Position numbers and translations under genes: made by a program. Below the pieces are notes generated by a model. The model was not told where the DNA came from. It worked only from the letters and a program-made list of their open reading frames with translations, and did no database searches. Below, piece by piece: positions 1 to 8,227 of a stretch of DNA of 64,000 nucleotides; the first letter of the stretch is position 1; each line of letters opens with the position of its first letter. Origin of the DNA: Klebsiella oxytoca NBRC 105695. Lineage in GTDB: Bacteria; Pseudomonadota; Gammaproteobacteria; Enterobacterales; Enterobacteriaceae. The stretch lies in assembly GCF_001598695.1 (NCBI RefSeq), contig NZ_BCZK01000005.1:1-64000 (forward strand). The letters are read 5' to 3'.

Positions 1-3000
1 CGGACAGCGATTCGGATTCTGACAGCGATTCGGACTCTGACAGCGACTCGGATTCCGACAGCGATTCCGACTCCGACAGCGACTCGGACTCTGACAGCGA
101 TATTGAGGCCAACCCCGATAGCAACAGCCCGGACGTTGTCGCGCTGGAAGGTAACCTGAACAATGTCAGCGGTACCAGCGGTCAACTGGTTGGCCTGACC
201 TTGCTCAGCACCGTCGATGTCTCGCTGCTGGCGGGCAATAATCTGCGCTTTAGCGTGGGAGCCGGCACCGTGGAGGATATGACGGTATCGGTGAACGGCA
301 ACTCGCTGCTGACGGCGAGCGGATTGCTGACCACTATCGTCAATCTGCTGGGGGCAGGAAATACCCTGAAGGCCGATCTGTCGGTGGTGAATACGGTCAC
401 CGGTGAAGTTGTGGCGATAGCGGAAAACAGCGTCTCTATCTCGGCGAGCCTGCTTGGCGGGCTCTCCTACAACGGCACGGTCTCCTTCGCCAATCTGCCG
501 GCCGGTGACTACACCATGGTTATCTCTGCGCCGGAAAGTAACGGCACCCTGGTATCGTTGATCAACGCGCTGGCAGCGGCACAGGTGGCAAGCTTCGTCA
601 ACGTAGATGTGACGGATTCGGTTGGCTACAGCGTCGACGCCATTGAAGGTAACGTGCTGGATACAACCGCCAGCGGCGATATGCAGGATAGCGGTCAGGG
701 CATCTCGGTCACCAGTGCGGTATCGGATTCCGTCGACGGATCGACCCCGGTCAATGTGACCAGCGCTGGCGTCGATATCACCGGAGCTTATGGGGTGCTG
801 ACGATTCACTCTGATGGCAGCTATAGCTACCAGTTGACCAAAGGCGGGGCCGCTATCGGTAAATCGGATGTCTTTAGCTATACCATTACCGATGAAGCGG
901 GTAATACATCGACGACGAACCTGACGATTAATATCGGCGGCAATATCGAACCGGCGCAGGCCAATCCGGATGCTCAGGAAACGGATCTGACCGCGACGTT
1001 CGATACTCTCAACGGAGAAAGCGGTACTGTCGGTCAGCTCGTCGGCGTCTCGTTACTCGGTAACGTCAATGTTGGGTTACTTAACGGTAATAGCTTTGAC
1101 TTTGATGTGGCCGCCGGCGCGAACGAAAAAGTGCTGCTGACGGTCTCAGGGAGCACCGGACTTAGTCTGGGCGCGGCACTGACGACGCTGCTGAGCCTGT
1201 TGGGCGGCGCATCGTCCTTCACGGCGGATCTCTCTATCATCGATAAGGCTACCGGAGAAGTCGTGCAGGTCCTGACAAACGCCGTCAACATTAACGTTAA
1301 CGGCATCGGGCTCAGCCTCGGCTATAGCGGAGGCGGCTGGTCCTCGATGTTACCTTCAGGATCGTATACGGCGGTGGTCTCATCACCGAATACCGGAGGC
1401 CTGCTGGGGGCCCTGCTGGACCTGAACCTGGGGACCTTTGTCAACGTCTCGGTCACCGATTCTGAGGGCTATCACACCGACAGCCTGACGGGCAACGTGC
1501 TGCAAAGCGATGGTGCAGGCGACGTAGCGGATACAGGGGTCAATATTAAGGTGACCAGCGTCACCGCCACCTCGGTTAACGGCGCTGAACCTAAGGAGGT
1601 CAGCGGCAGCGGAACGACGATAGAGGGCGCATGGGGATCGTTGACCATCCACAGCGACGGTAGCTATACCTATCAGCCTTATGGCGGAGTGAATAGCGTC
1701 GGTCAATCGGAAGTCTTTACTTACACCATTACTGACAGCCTCGGCCACACGGCGAGCACCACGCTGACGATCGATATCGATAGCCCGGCTTCGCTGGCGG
1801 TCAATGACCAGGTCACGCTGAACGTAGCAACGGCGCTGGCAACGGTGAATGTTCCGGCGATTGACACTGCGGGGCTGAATACAAGCGGTAAATCAACCAC
1901 GGGAGGCGTATCAGCAACCAGGACCATCAACTTCAGCGTTGGGGCCGATCGCGAAATGGATACGCTCTCGGTGAAAGTGAACTACACCGCGAGTGGCTCG
2001 GTGGTCAATACCGTCAAAATAGACAGCACGGTCAGCATTTATCACGTGCTCAGCGATGGCAGTAAGGTTCTGGTATGGCAGGGCACGCCGACAGAGAGCT
2101 TGACCACCGTTATCGGCACCACAACAAATGCTGCGGATACGTTAACGCTGATGAATGTGGCATTGAGCGAAGGTAACTACGAGATGGTTCTGGTGTCTAA
2201 GGCGACCGCCACTCTTGATACTTTCTTAACGCCGGCACCGAATTATACCGTCGGGGCTTCGATAACCGGTACGACCATTGACACCGCGACGCACTACACG
2301 GTAGCGGGAACCAACGTCAGTGGAAATATACAGAACGGAAATAACTCAGGCGGTACGGAAGATTTCCATGGCGTACTGTACTCGTCTTACAGCGTCTCCG
2401 GACACACTTCCAGCGGCGCTGCGGAAACCTGGACTTTCCACAGCAATGGCAGTATCACGACCAGCAACGGGAGTAACGTAAGCGCAACCAGCGTCACAAT
2501 TTACGGTGACTATGGCACCCTGACGATGGCGAATAATGGTTCTTACACCTACAGTCTGAAGGCAGGAATGGATGTGTCGACCATCACGCATAAGGAAGTC
2601 TTTGCCTACTCGGTGAACGACAGCAATGGCGCTTCTTCCGCGGCGACGCTGACTATCGATCTGCATCCGCAGATTACCGGCAGCGTGAACGGCGACGACA
2701 TCCACAGTACCGCTTACGACGATACCTTCACCCTGGGCATCGGGGCCGACACGGTAATCTACAACCTGCTGGCCGATGATAATACCGGCGGCAACGGAAG
2801 CGATACCTGGAAGGACTTCTCGGTTGCGCAAGGGGATCATATCGACGTATCGGCGCTGCTGGTCGGCTGGGATGGTAACAGCAGTAGCCTGGGCAATTAT
2901 GTCACCTTGAGCTACGTGGGCAGTAATACGGTGGTATCTATCGACCGCGACGGTGGCGCAGGCGGCCATCAATCGACAACCTTAATCACGCTGGAAGGGG

Positions 3001-3050
3001 TGCATATCAATTCGCTCAACGAGCTGCTTGATACTAATAACTCCAACTAA
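1..3050 (+). CDS. Giant type I secreted adhesin (BapA/LapF-like), C-terminal part
   Basis: The reading frame is open from base 3 to the TAA at 3048-3050 and runs off the left edge, so about 1015 C-terminal residues are visible. Order: a Ser-Asp tract (bases 3-101); three similar modules of about 280 residues (roughly 110-945, 955-1790, 1800-2670), each ending in a VCBS-like strand with the pattern GxLTIHSDGSYxY followed by YTITDxxG; then a terminal domain (2680-3047) rich in Gly, Asp and Asn that resembles the type I secretion target domain (VC_A0849 type). There is no Cys-rich or membrane segment. The product should be exported by the three genes just downstream and act at the cell surface in adhesion or biofilm. 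The N-terminus, where a LapG-type cleavage site would lie, is outside the window. The internal TTG at 201 is not a credible start. Family call is confident; ligand is unknown. Confidence 0.9.
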   Translation, partial: DSDSDSDSDSDSDSDSDSDSDSDSDSDSDSDSDIEANPDSNSPDVVALEGNLNNVSGTSGQLVGLTLLSTVDVSLLAGNNLRFSVGAGTVEDMTVSVNGNSLLTASGLLTTIVNLLGAGNTLKADLSVVNTVTGEVVAIAENSVSISASLLGGLSYNGTVSFANLPAGDYTMVISAPESNGTLVSLINALAAAQVASFVNVDVTDSVGYSVDAIEGNVLDTTASGDMQDSGQGISVTSAVSDSVDGSTPVNVTSAGVDITGAYGVLTIHSDGSYSYQLTKGGAAIGKSDVFSYTITDEAGNTSTTNLTINIGGNIEPAQANPDAQETDLTATFDTLNGESGTVGQLVGVSLLGNVNVGLLNGNSFDFDVAAGANEKVLLTVSGSTGLSLGAALTTLLSLLGGASSFTADLSIIDKATGEVVQVLTNAVNINVNGIGLSLGYSGGGWSSMLPSGSYTAVVSSPNTGGLLGALLDLNLGTFVNVSVTDSEGYHTDSLTGNVLQSDGAGDVADTGVNIKVTSVTATSVNGAEPKEVSGSGTTIEGAWGSLTIHSDGSYTYQPYGGVNSVGQSEVFTYTITDSLGHTASTTLTIDIDSPASLAVNDQVTLNVATALATVNVPAIDTAGLNTSGKSTTGGVSATRTINFSVGADREMDTLSVKVNYTASGSVVNTVKIDSTVSIYHVLSDGSKVLVWQGTPTESLTTVIGTTTNAADTLTLMNVALSEGNYEMVLVSKATATLDTFLTPAPNYTVGASITGTTIDTATHYTVAGTNVSGNIQNGNNSGGTEDFHGVLYSSYSVSGHTSSGAAETWTFHSNGSITTSNGSNVSATSVTIYGDYGTLTMANNGSYTYSLKAGMDVSTITHKEVFAYSVNDSNGASSAATLTIDLHPQITGSVNGDDIHSTAYDDTFTLGIGADTVIYNLLADDNTGGNGSDTWKDFSVAQGDHIDVSALLVGWDGNSSSLGNYVTLSYVGSNTVVSIDRDGGAGGHQSTTLITLEGVHINSLNELLDTNNSN
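3..101 (+). repeat. Ser-Asp (DSDSDS) coding repeat, 18-bp units
   Basis: Five and a half tandem 18-bp units of the form GACAGCGATTCGGATTCT encode alternating Asp and Ser (33 residues visible). Units differ almost only at synonymous third positions (GAT/GAC, TCG/TCC/TCT), so the protein repeat is kept while the DNA drifts. The tract continues past the left edge, so its full length cannot be stated. It resembles the SD-repeat stalks of staphylococcal Sdr/Clf proteins. Confidence 0.95.
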
Positions 3051-3220
3051 CTAGCTTAAATCGATGACGGCACAGGGAAGCGCCGTCCAGATTATTTTAT
3101 CGCGGAGGAATCATTCAGGTCAGTGAAGCGGGAGATCGCCGACTATCATTTAATAAAAATAATGATGCGGAAATTATTATATCCGTTTTTTCAGTGCGTG
3201 TTTTCTGAAGGGTAAATTTG
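3051..3220 (+). other. Adhesin-tolC spacer with stem-loop
   Basis: This 170-bp spacer separates the adhesin from its secretion genes. A GACGGC/GCCGTC stem at 3066-3087 is followed by an AT-rich stretch but no clean T-run. It could be a weak terminator or attenuator that lowers secretion-gene expression relative to the adhesin. AT-rich sequence at 3150-3200 could hold a promoter for the secretion operon. No gene is seen. Confidence 0.4.
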
Positions 3221-4657
3221 ATGCGTCTATTTATACAAAAAAGGAATGTCATAACCTGTGGCTATACAGCTCTATTAATCACGTTAAATCCGTCGCTTTC
3301 AGCTCATGCGGAAAATTCATATTTGCTGCCGAATGATATTAGCAGCCAGCGTTTAACCGATAATCAGCAGGTCGCGGGGTATAACGACGAGATTATTAAC
3401 AGTCAGACCCGAATATCCGGTCCGCTGGATATTAAAAAGGCGGTAAAAAACGCGGTGAACTGGCATCCCTCTATTACGCAGGAGGTCAGTAAGCTTCAGG
3501 AGATGGCGCAAAAAGTTGATGTGGCGAAAGCAAAATATTACCCGCAAATAAGTGCGGGTATGAATAATGGTTATACAAACACTTATTCTGATGCCGGATA
3601 TACGCCATCGCTGGTCGTCTCAGTGTCGCAAATGCTTTACGACTTCGGCAAAGTGTCCAGTTCGGTGAGAGCAGCAGACTCCGGCGTGGCTCAGCAGCAG
3701 GCCACCGTGATGCTGAATATCGATCAGGTCGCTCACGATACCGCCGCGGCGGTAGTCCAGGTGCAGGGCTATCAAAAGCTGGTTGAAATCGCCAAAGCGC
3801 AGGTTAACTCGCTACAGCAGATCGGCGATCTTATTCGCCAGCGCAACGATGCGGGGGCATCTTCATTATCGGACGTTGTGCAGACCGATACCCGCGTGGA
3901 AGGCGCGCAATCCACGCTCCTGCAATATCAGGCGGCCCTTGAACGCTGGAAAGCCACGCTCGCGACCTATATCGGCATCGGCGGAATCGCGACGGTAACG
4001 GATGATGTCCCGCAGGGAATGGATGCCGCCTGCGCGGTATCCAAAATCGATTACCGTTCCGTTCCAGCGGTACTGGCGGCGCTGGCCCAGGCCGGTCAGG
4101 CGCAGGCGCAGCTGGATAACGCCAACGCGCAAATGCTGCCGACGATTTCCCTGGAACCGGAGGTGACCCATTACCTTAACGATAACTACGCCAACAGCGC
4201 GGTGCTGAATAAAACGCAATATTCCGCTTGGGTAAAAGTGCAAATGCCTATCTACCAGGGCGGGGCGATGACCGCCTCCCGAGACGCCGCCCAACAAAGT
4301 CTGGCGGCGGCGAATGCGGCGATCAAAACCGCCCAGCTGGACGCCAGCCAGAAGCTGAACGCCTCTCGCGATGAAGCGGTCAATCTTGCCCAGTCGCTGG
4401 GGATTCAGAAACGACAGCAGCAGCTGGGCGAGCAAACCCGGGCGCTGTACCAGGATCAGTATCTCCAGCTCGGTTCACGGCCGCTGCTGGATCTGCTCAA
4501 CGTCGATCAGGAAATTTACCAGGCCAGATTTAGCCAGGTCCTGACGGAATCACAACTGCGCTCGCTGGAGCTGGACTGCCTGTTCAGCACCGGCAAGATG
4601 CGCACGGTGTTCGCGCTGGAAAATCAAAATATCCAGGGCGTGGAGATCCGCCCATGA
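3221..4657 (+). CDS. TolC-family outer membrane channel of the adhesin secretion system
   Basis: This is the outer-membrane channel of the type I exporter for the upstream adhesin. ATG 3221 is chosen (478 residues) because AAGGG lies 8 bp upstream; the TTG just before it is less likely. A signal peptide ends near residue 30 (SAHA). Two repeated outer-membrane-efflux halves follow, with long coiled-coil segments rich in Gln and Ala and the strand pattern VSQMLYDFGK in the first half matching VQMPIYQGG in the second, as in LapE/BapB/TolC proteins. The stop overlaps the next start (ATGA), so the three secretion genes are translationally coupled. Clear family member; specificity for this adhesin is inferred from position. 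Confidence 0.9.
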   Translation: MRLFIQKRNVITCGYTALLITLNPSLSAHAENSYLLPNDISSQRLTDNQQVAGYNDEIINSQTRISGPLDIKKAVKNAVNWHPSITQEVSKLQEMAQKVDVAKAKYYPQISAGMNNGYTNTYSDAGYTPSLVVSVSQMLYDFGKVSSSVRAADSGVAQQQATVMLNIDQVAHDTAAAVVQVQGYQKLVEIAKAQVNSLQQIGDLIRQRNDAGASSLSDVVQTDTRVEGAQSTLLQYQAALERWKATLATYIGIGGIATVTDDVPQGMDAACAVSKIDYRSVPAVLAALAQAGQAQAQLDNANAQMLPTISLEPEVTHYLNDNYANSAVLNKTQYSAWVKVQMPIYQGGAMTASRDAAQQSLAAANAAIKTAQLDASQKLNASRDEAVNLAQSLGIQKRQQQLGEQTRALYQDQYLQLGSRPLLDLLNVDQEIYQARFSQVLTESQLRSLELDCLFSTGKMRTVFALENQNIQGVEIRP

Positions 4658-6801
4658 CCCCACAAGATGAACGTGCCGGAATACCGCACTTGTCCGATTG
4701 GTCGAATGCGATTGCCTTTATTGCCAACCACTATCGACAAAGTTTTTCTCCCGGAACGCTACATGCGGCTGCCGAATGGGCGACGCAGAAAACGCTGCCC
4801 GAAGCGCTCCGGCACCTGGCGCGCCACGCCGGATTACACTGCCAGTTTTTATCCGCCACCGATCAGAAAATGTCGGCCTGGCGGCTACCGCTCGTTATCC
4901 AGCTGCGCGATGGCCAGGTGGCGATAGTTGAAAGCTTTGACGTCAATAATGCCGTCGGGGTGCGGTTCGTGAAGGAGCTGTCGCTGCTCAGCTACTGCCC
5001 GCTGGAAACTCTGCTGCCGGAAATTGACAAGACCGTTGCTTTTCGCCCGTCGGCTCCGGAAAGGGATATTCGTACAGAAAGCTATCTGACCCGCTTTCAG
5101 CCGGACTGGCTGCGTAAAATTGTGCTGAAAGATCTTCGCCCCTATATGCACGTCATGCTGGCTTCGTTCGCCATTAACGTTCTGGCGCTGAGCGGGATTC
5201 TGTTTTCGATGCAGGTATACGATCGGGTGATCCCGGCCCAGTCTTATCCCACTCTTTATGTCCTGTTCAGCGGCGTATTGCTGGCGGCGGTATTTGCTTT
5301 TGCGCTGAAAATTATGCGCGGACACGTCACGGATCTGCTCGGCAAACGTGGGGATATTCGGGTCTCGGACCGGGTTTTCGGCCACGCGTTGCGCCTGAAA
5401 AACAGCGCAGTGCCGCGCTCAACGGGGAGCTTTATTTCGCAAATCCGCGAGCTGGAGCAGGTGCGCGAAATGATGACCTCAACGATGATGACCATCGTGG
5501 CGGATTTACCGTTCTTTTTGCTGTTCCAGGTGGTGCTGTTTATCGTCTCGCCGTGGCTAAGCTGGATAGCGCCGGTGGCGACGGTTCTGATGATCCTGCC
5601 CGGCCTGCTATTGCAGCGCAAGCTCGCGGCGCTGGCCAACAAAAATCAGCACGAAAATACCTTACGAAACGCCATTCTGGTGGAGAGTATTCAGGGTTTG
5701 CAGGACATCAAAATGATGCAGGCGGAAAGCCGCTTTTTGCATCAGTGGAATAGCTATATTGCGATTACCGCCGAGTCGGGGGTCAGAACGCGCAGGCTCA
5801 CTCACGGCCTGGTCAGCTGGGGAATGTCGGTACAAAACCTGCTATACGCCACGGTAGTGGTGGTCGGCGCGCCGCTGGTGATTAATGGCGACATCACCAC
5901 CGGGGCCATGGTGGCGGCATCGATGCTTTCAACCCGCATGGTCGCGCCGATGACCGCGCTGTGCGGCGTGCTTGCTCGCTGGCAGCAGGTGAAAACGGCG
6001 AAGGCCAGCCTCGATAATCTGATGGCGCTACCGGTCGAAGGCGGCCAGGACGAACCCCGGGTTCACCGCGCCGTGCTGCACGGTAACTATGAGTTCCGCC
6101 AGGCGGAATTCCGCTACGGCCTTAACGACGCCGCGATTCCGCTGCGAATTAACCAGCTATCGATTAAAGCCGGTGAGAGAATCGCCATCCTTGGGCGAAT
6201 CGGCGCCGGTAAATCGACCCTATTGCAGGCGATGATGGGCAACGTCGAGCTGGTCGCCGGCGAACTGCGGCTGGATGATTTAAGCCTGCCGCAGATCGAC
6301 CTTGCGGATATTCGCCGCAACGCCACTTTGCTCACCCAGGAGGCGCGGCTGTTTCACGGCACCCTGCGCGAGAATTTAATCCTTGGGCGGCCAGCGGCGA
6401 CGGATGATGAAATCTTCTCGGTGCTTACCCTGTGCGGCGCTCTGGAGTTTGTACGCAAACTGCCCCTCGGCCTCGAACATATTGTCATGGAAGGCGGGGT
6501 GGGGCTTTCAGGCGGCCAGCGCCAGTCGCTGCTGCTGGCCAGAACCCTGCTGCGCGATCCGAACATCGTCCTGCTTGATGAACCGACCTCTTATTTCGAC
6601 GAGCGAACGGAAAAGGCCTTTGTGGAACAGCTGGCGCTGTGGGCCGGCGAGCGAACGATGATTATCGCCACGCATAAAGCGGCGGTGCTCAATATCGTTG
6701 ACCGGATTCTGGTCATCCAGGATGGACAGCTGGCGCTGGATAAACCTAAAGCCACCGTCTTTGAACAAGAGAAAGCCCGCGGCCAGGTGGTGAATATATG
6801 A
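4654..6801 (+). CDS. Type I secretion ABC exporter with N-terminal C39-like domain (LapB-like)
   Basis: A 715-residue inner-membrane permease/ATPase that should power export of the adhesin. Residues about 1-135 form a C39-like domain without the catalytic Cys and His pattern, typical of exporters that bind but do not cleave their substrate. Six membrane segments lie at about 160-430. The nucleotide-binding domain (about 475-700) has Walker A GRIGAGKST (near 513), signature LSGGQRQ (near 617), Walker B IVLLDEPTS (near 637) and a switch His in IATHK. It starts inside the TolC stop (ATGA) and its own stop overlaps the adaptor start the same way. Closest recognisable group is LapB/HlyB. Confidence 0.93.
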   Translation: MTPQDERAGIPHLSDWSNAIAFIANHYRQSFSPGTLHAAAEWATQKTLPEALRHLARHAGLHCQFLSATDQKMSAWRLPLVIQLRDGQVAIVESFDVNNAVGVRFVKELSLLSYCPLETLLPEIDKTVAFRPSAPERDIRTESYLTRFQPDWLRKIVLKDLRPYMHVMLASFAINVLALSGILFSMQVYDRVIPAQSYPTLYVLFSGVLLAAVFAFALKIMRGHVTDLLGKRGDIRVSDRVFGHALRLKNSAVPRSTGSFISQIRELEQVREMMTSTMMTIVADLPFFLLFQVVLFIVSPWLSWIAPVATVLMILPGLLLQRKLAALANKNQHENTLRNAILVESIQGLQDIKMMQAESRFLHQWNSYIAITAESGVRTRRLTHGLVSWGMSVQNLLYATVVVVGAPLVINGDITTGAMVAASMLSTRMVAPMTALCGVLARWQQVKTAKASLDNLMALPVEGGQDEPRVHRAVLHGNYEFRQAEFRYGLNDAAIPLRINQLSIKAGERIAILGRIGAGKSTLLQAMMGNVELVAGELRLDDLSLPQIDLADIRRNATLLTQEARLFHGTLRENLILGRPAATDDEIFSVLTLCGALEFVRKLPLGLEHIVMEGGVGLSGGQRQSLLLARTLLRDPNIVLLDEPTSYFDERTEKAFVEQLALWAGERTMIIATHKAAVLNIVDRILVIQDGQLALDKPKATVFEQEKARGQVVNI

Positions 6802-8003
6802 ATAAGCTTCCCATGATGGCGGATCATGACCCGGTGGCGCTGCTGCCGGATAACGAACAAGACGAAGCGAAGATCGTAAAATCGCGGCGGCTGATACTGC
6901 TGCTGGCCGGTATGCTGCTGGTGGGCGCTGTCTGGGCCTGGTTCGCCGTGCTGGATGAAGTCTCTACGGGCACCGGAAAAGTGATCCCCAGCTCCCGGGA
7001 GCAGGTGATTCAGACCCTCGATGGCGGCATCTTAACCGAGCTGAACGTGCAGGAGGGCAGCAAAGTGCAAGCCGGACAGGTCGTGGCGCGCCTCGACCCC
7101 ACCCGCAGCGAATCTAACGTGGGGGAAAGCCAGGCGAAGTATCGCGCCTCTCTGGCGGCGAGCATTCGCTTAACTGCTGAGGTCAACAATCAGCCGCTGG
7201 TGTTTCCCGACACCCTGAAAGCCTGGCCCGCGCTGTTGGCGGAGGAGACCCGCCTTTACCATAGCCGCAAGGAGCAACTGAGCAAATCGACGCGTCAGCT
7301 GGATGAGTCGTTAAAGCTGGTCAATAGCGAACTGGCCATTACTGAAAAACTGGCGAAAACCGGGGCGGCGAGCAACGTCGAAGTGCTGCGTCTTCGTCAG
7401 CAGGTCGCGGATATTAGTTTTAAAAAAATCGATCTCAATACGCGTTATTTTGTTGACGCGCGTGAACAGCTGTCAAAAGCCAATGCCGATGTAGCCAGCC
7501 TGGCGGAAGTGATTAAAGGGCGCGCCGATTCGGTGACGCGTTTAACCGTCCGCTCGCCGGTACAGGGAATTGTTAAAAATATTAAGGTCAATACTATTGG
7601 TGGGGTTATTGCGCCCAATGGCGAATTGATGGAAATCGTGCCTGTAGACGGCCGTTTATTAATCGAAGCGCGGATCTCCCCTCGCGATATTGCTTTTATC
7701 CATCCCGACCAGCAGGCGCTGGTCAAAATTACCGCCTATGATTATGCCATCTATGGCGCACTTAACGGCGTGGTGGAAACCATATCGCCGGATACCACTC
7801 AGGATGAAGCTAAACCCGATATTTACTACTACCGGGTATTTATCCGTACTGATAATGATTACCTGGAGAATAAGAGCGGCAAGCGCTTTTTAATTGGCCC
7901 GGGGATGATCGCTACCGTTGATATTAAGACTGGTGAAAAAACGATTATGGATTATCTGGTAAAACCATTTAATCGGGCCAAAGAAGCATTAAGGGAGCGC
8001 TAA
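6798..8003 (+). CDS. HlyD-family membrane fusion protein (LapC-like)
   Basis: A 401-residue periplasmic adaptor joining the ABC exporter to the TolC-like channel. There is one N-terminal membrane helix (about residues 35-55), then a lipoyl-like half (LDGGILTELNVQEGSKVQAGQVVARLD), a long helical hairpin (about 110-235), the second lipoyl half (VRSPVQGIVKNIKVNTIGG) and a C-terminal beta region with the conserved end GPGMIATVDIKTGEKTIMDYL followed by KPF. Length and order match HlyD/LapC. It overlaps the exporter gene by 4 bp and is the last gene of the coupled secretion trio. Confidence 0.93.
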   Translation: MNKLPMMADHDPVALLPDNEQDEAKIVKSRRLILLLAGMLLVGAVWAWFAVLDEVSTGTGKVIPSSREQVIQTLDGGILTELNVQEGSKVQAGQVVARLDPTRSESNVGESQAKYRASLAASIRLTAEVNNQPLVFPDTLKAWPALLAEETRLYHSRKEQLSKSTRQLDESLKLVNSELAITEKLAKTGAASNVEVLRLRQQVADISFKKIDLNTRYFVDAREQLSKANADVASLAEVIKGRADSVTRLTVRSPVQGIVKNIKVNTIGGVIAPNGELMEIVPVDGRLLIEARISPRDIAFIHPDQQALVKITAYDYAIYGALNGVVETISPDTTQDEAKPDIYYYRVFIRTDNDYLENKSGKRFLIGPGMIATVDIKTGEKTIMDYLVKPFNRAKEALRER

Positions 8004-8227
8004 TCAAAGTGCGAACATCTTGTCGGCTACGGGTTCTCCGCCGTTTGCGGTCCGGGAGATGTGCCGGGGCTGATACCCCGGCGCGGTATACGGGAATGAC
8101 AGGTCGGATAAGGCGTCATACGCCACCCGACAATAATGTGGCGCAATCCCTAAAACGAGTTTGTTTGCAGTCTCTGATAATAATTTTTAAACATCCAACG
8201 CATTCTTGAATAAATGGAGAGGGAAAG
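8004..8227. repeat. REP-like inverted repeats between secretion genes and glycosyltransferase
   Basis: This 224-bp gap has no gene. It holds a GCCGGGG/CCCCGGC stem with 6-nt loop (8063-8082) and a second imperfect palindrome (8103-8131) containing GATAAGGCG and CGCCACCCGAC, which is the enterobacterial REP pattern. Together they form a BIME-like element that may define the 3' end of the secretion operon mRNA. AT-rich sequence at 8160-8215 can hold the promoter of the next gene, whose GGAGAGGGAAAG ribosome site ends just before 8228. Confidence 0.65.

Noticed and set aside
201..203. TTG as start of the adhesin gene
   Set aside because: The same frame is open to base 3 and encodes the SD tract, so the gene begins outside the window.
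3066..3087. Strong terminator after the adhesin
   Set aside because: The stem is only 6 bp with no T-run, so kept only as a weak attenuator possibility.
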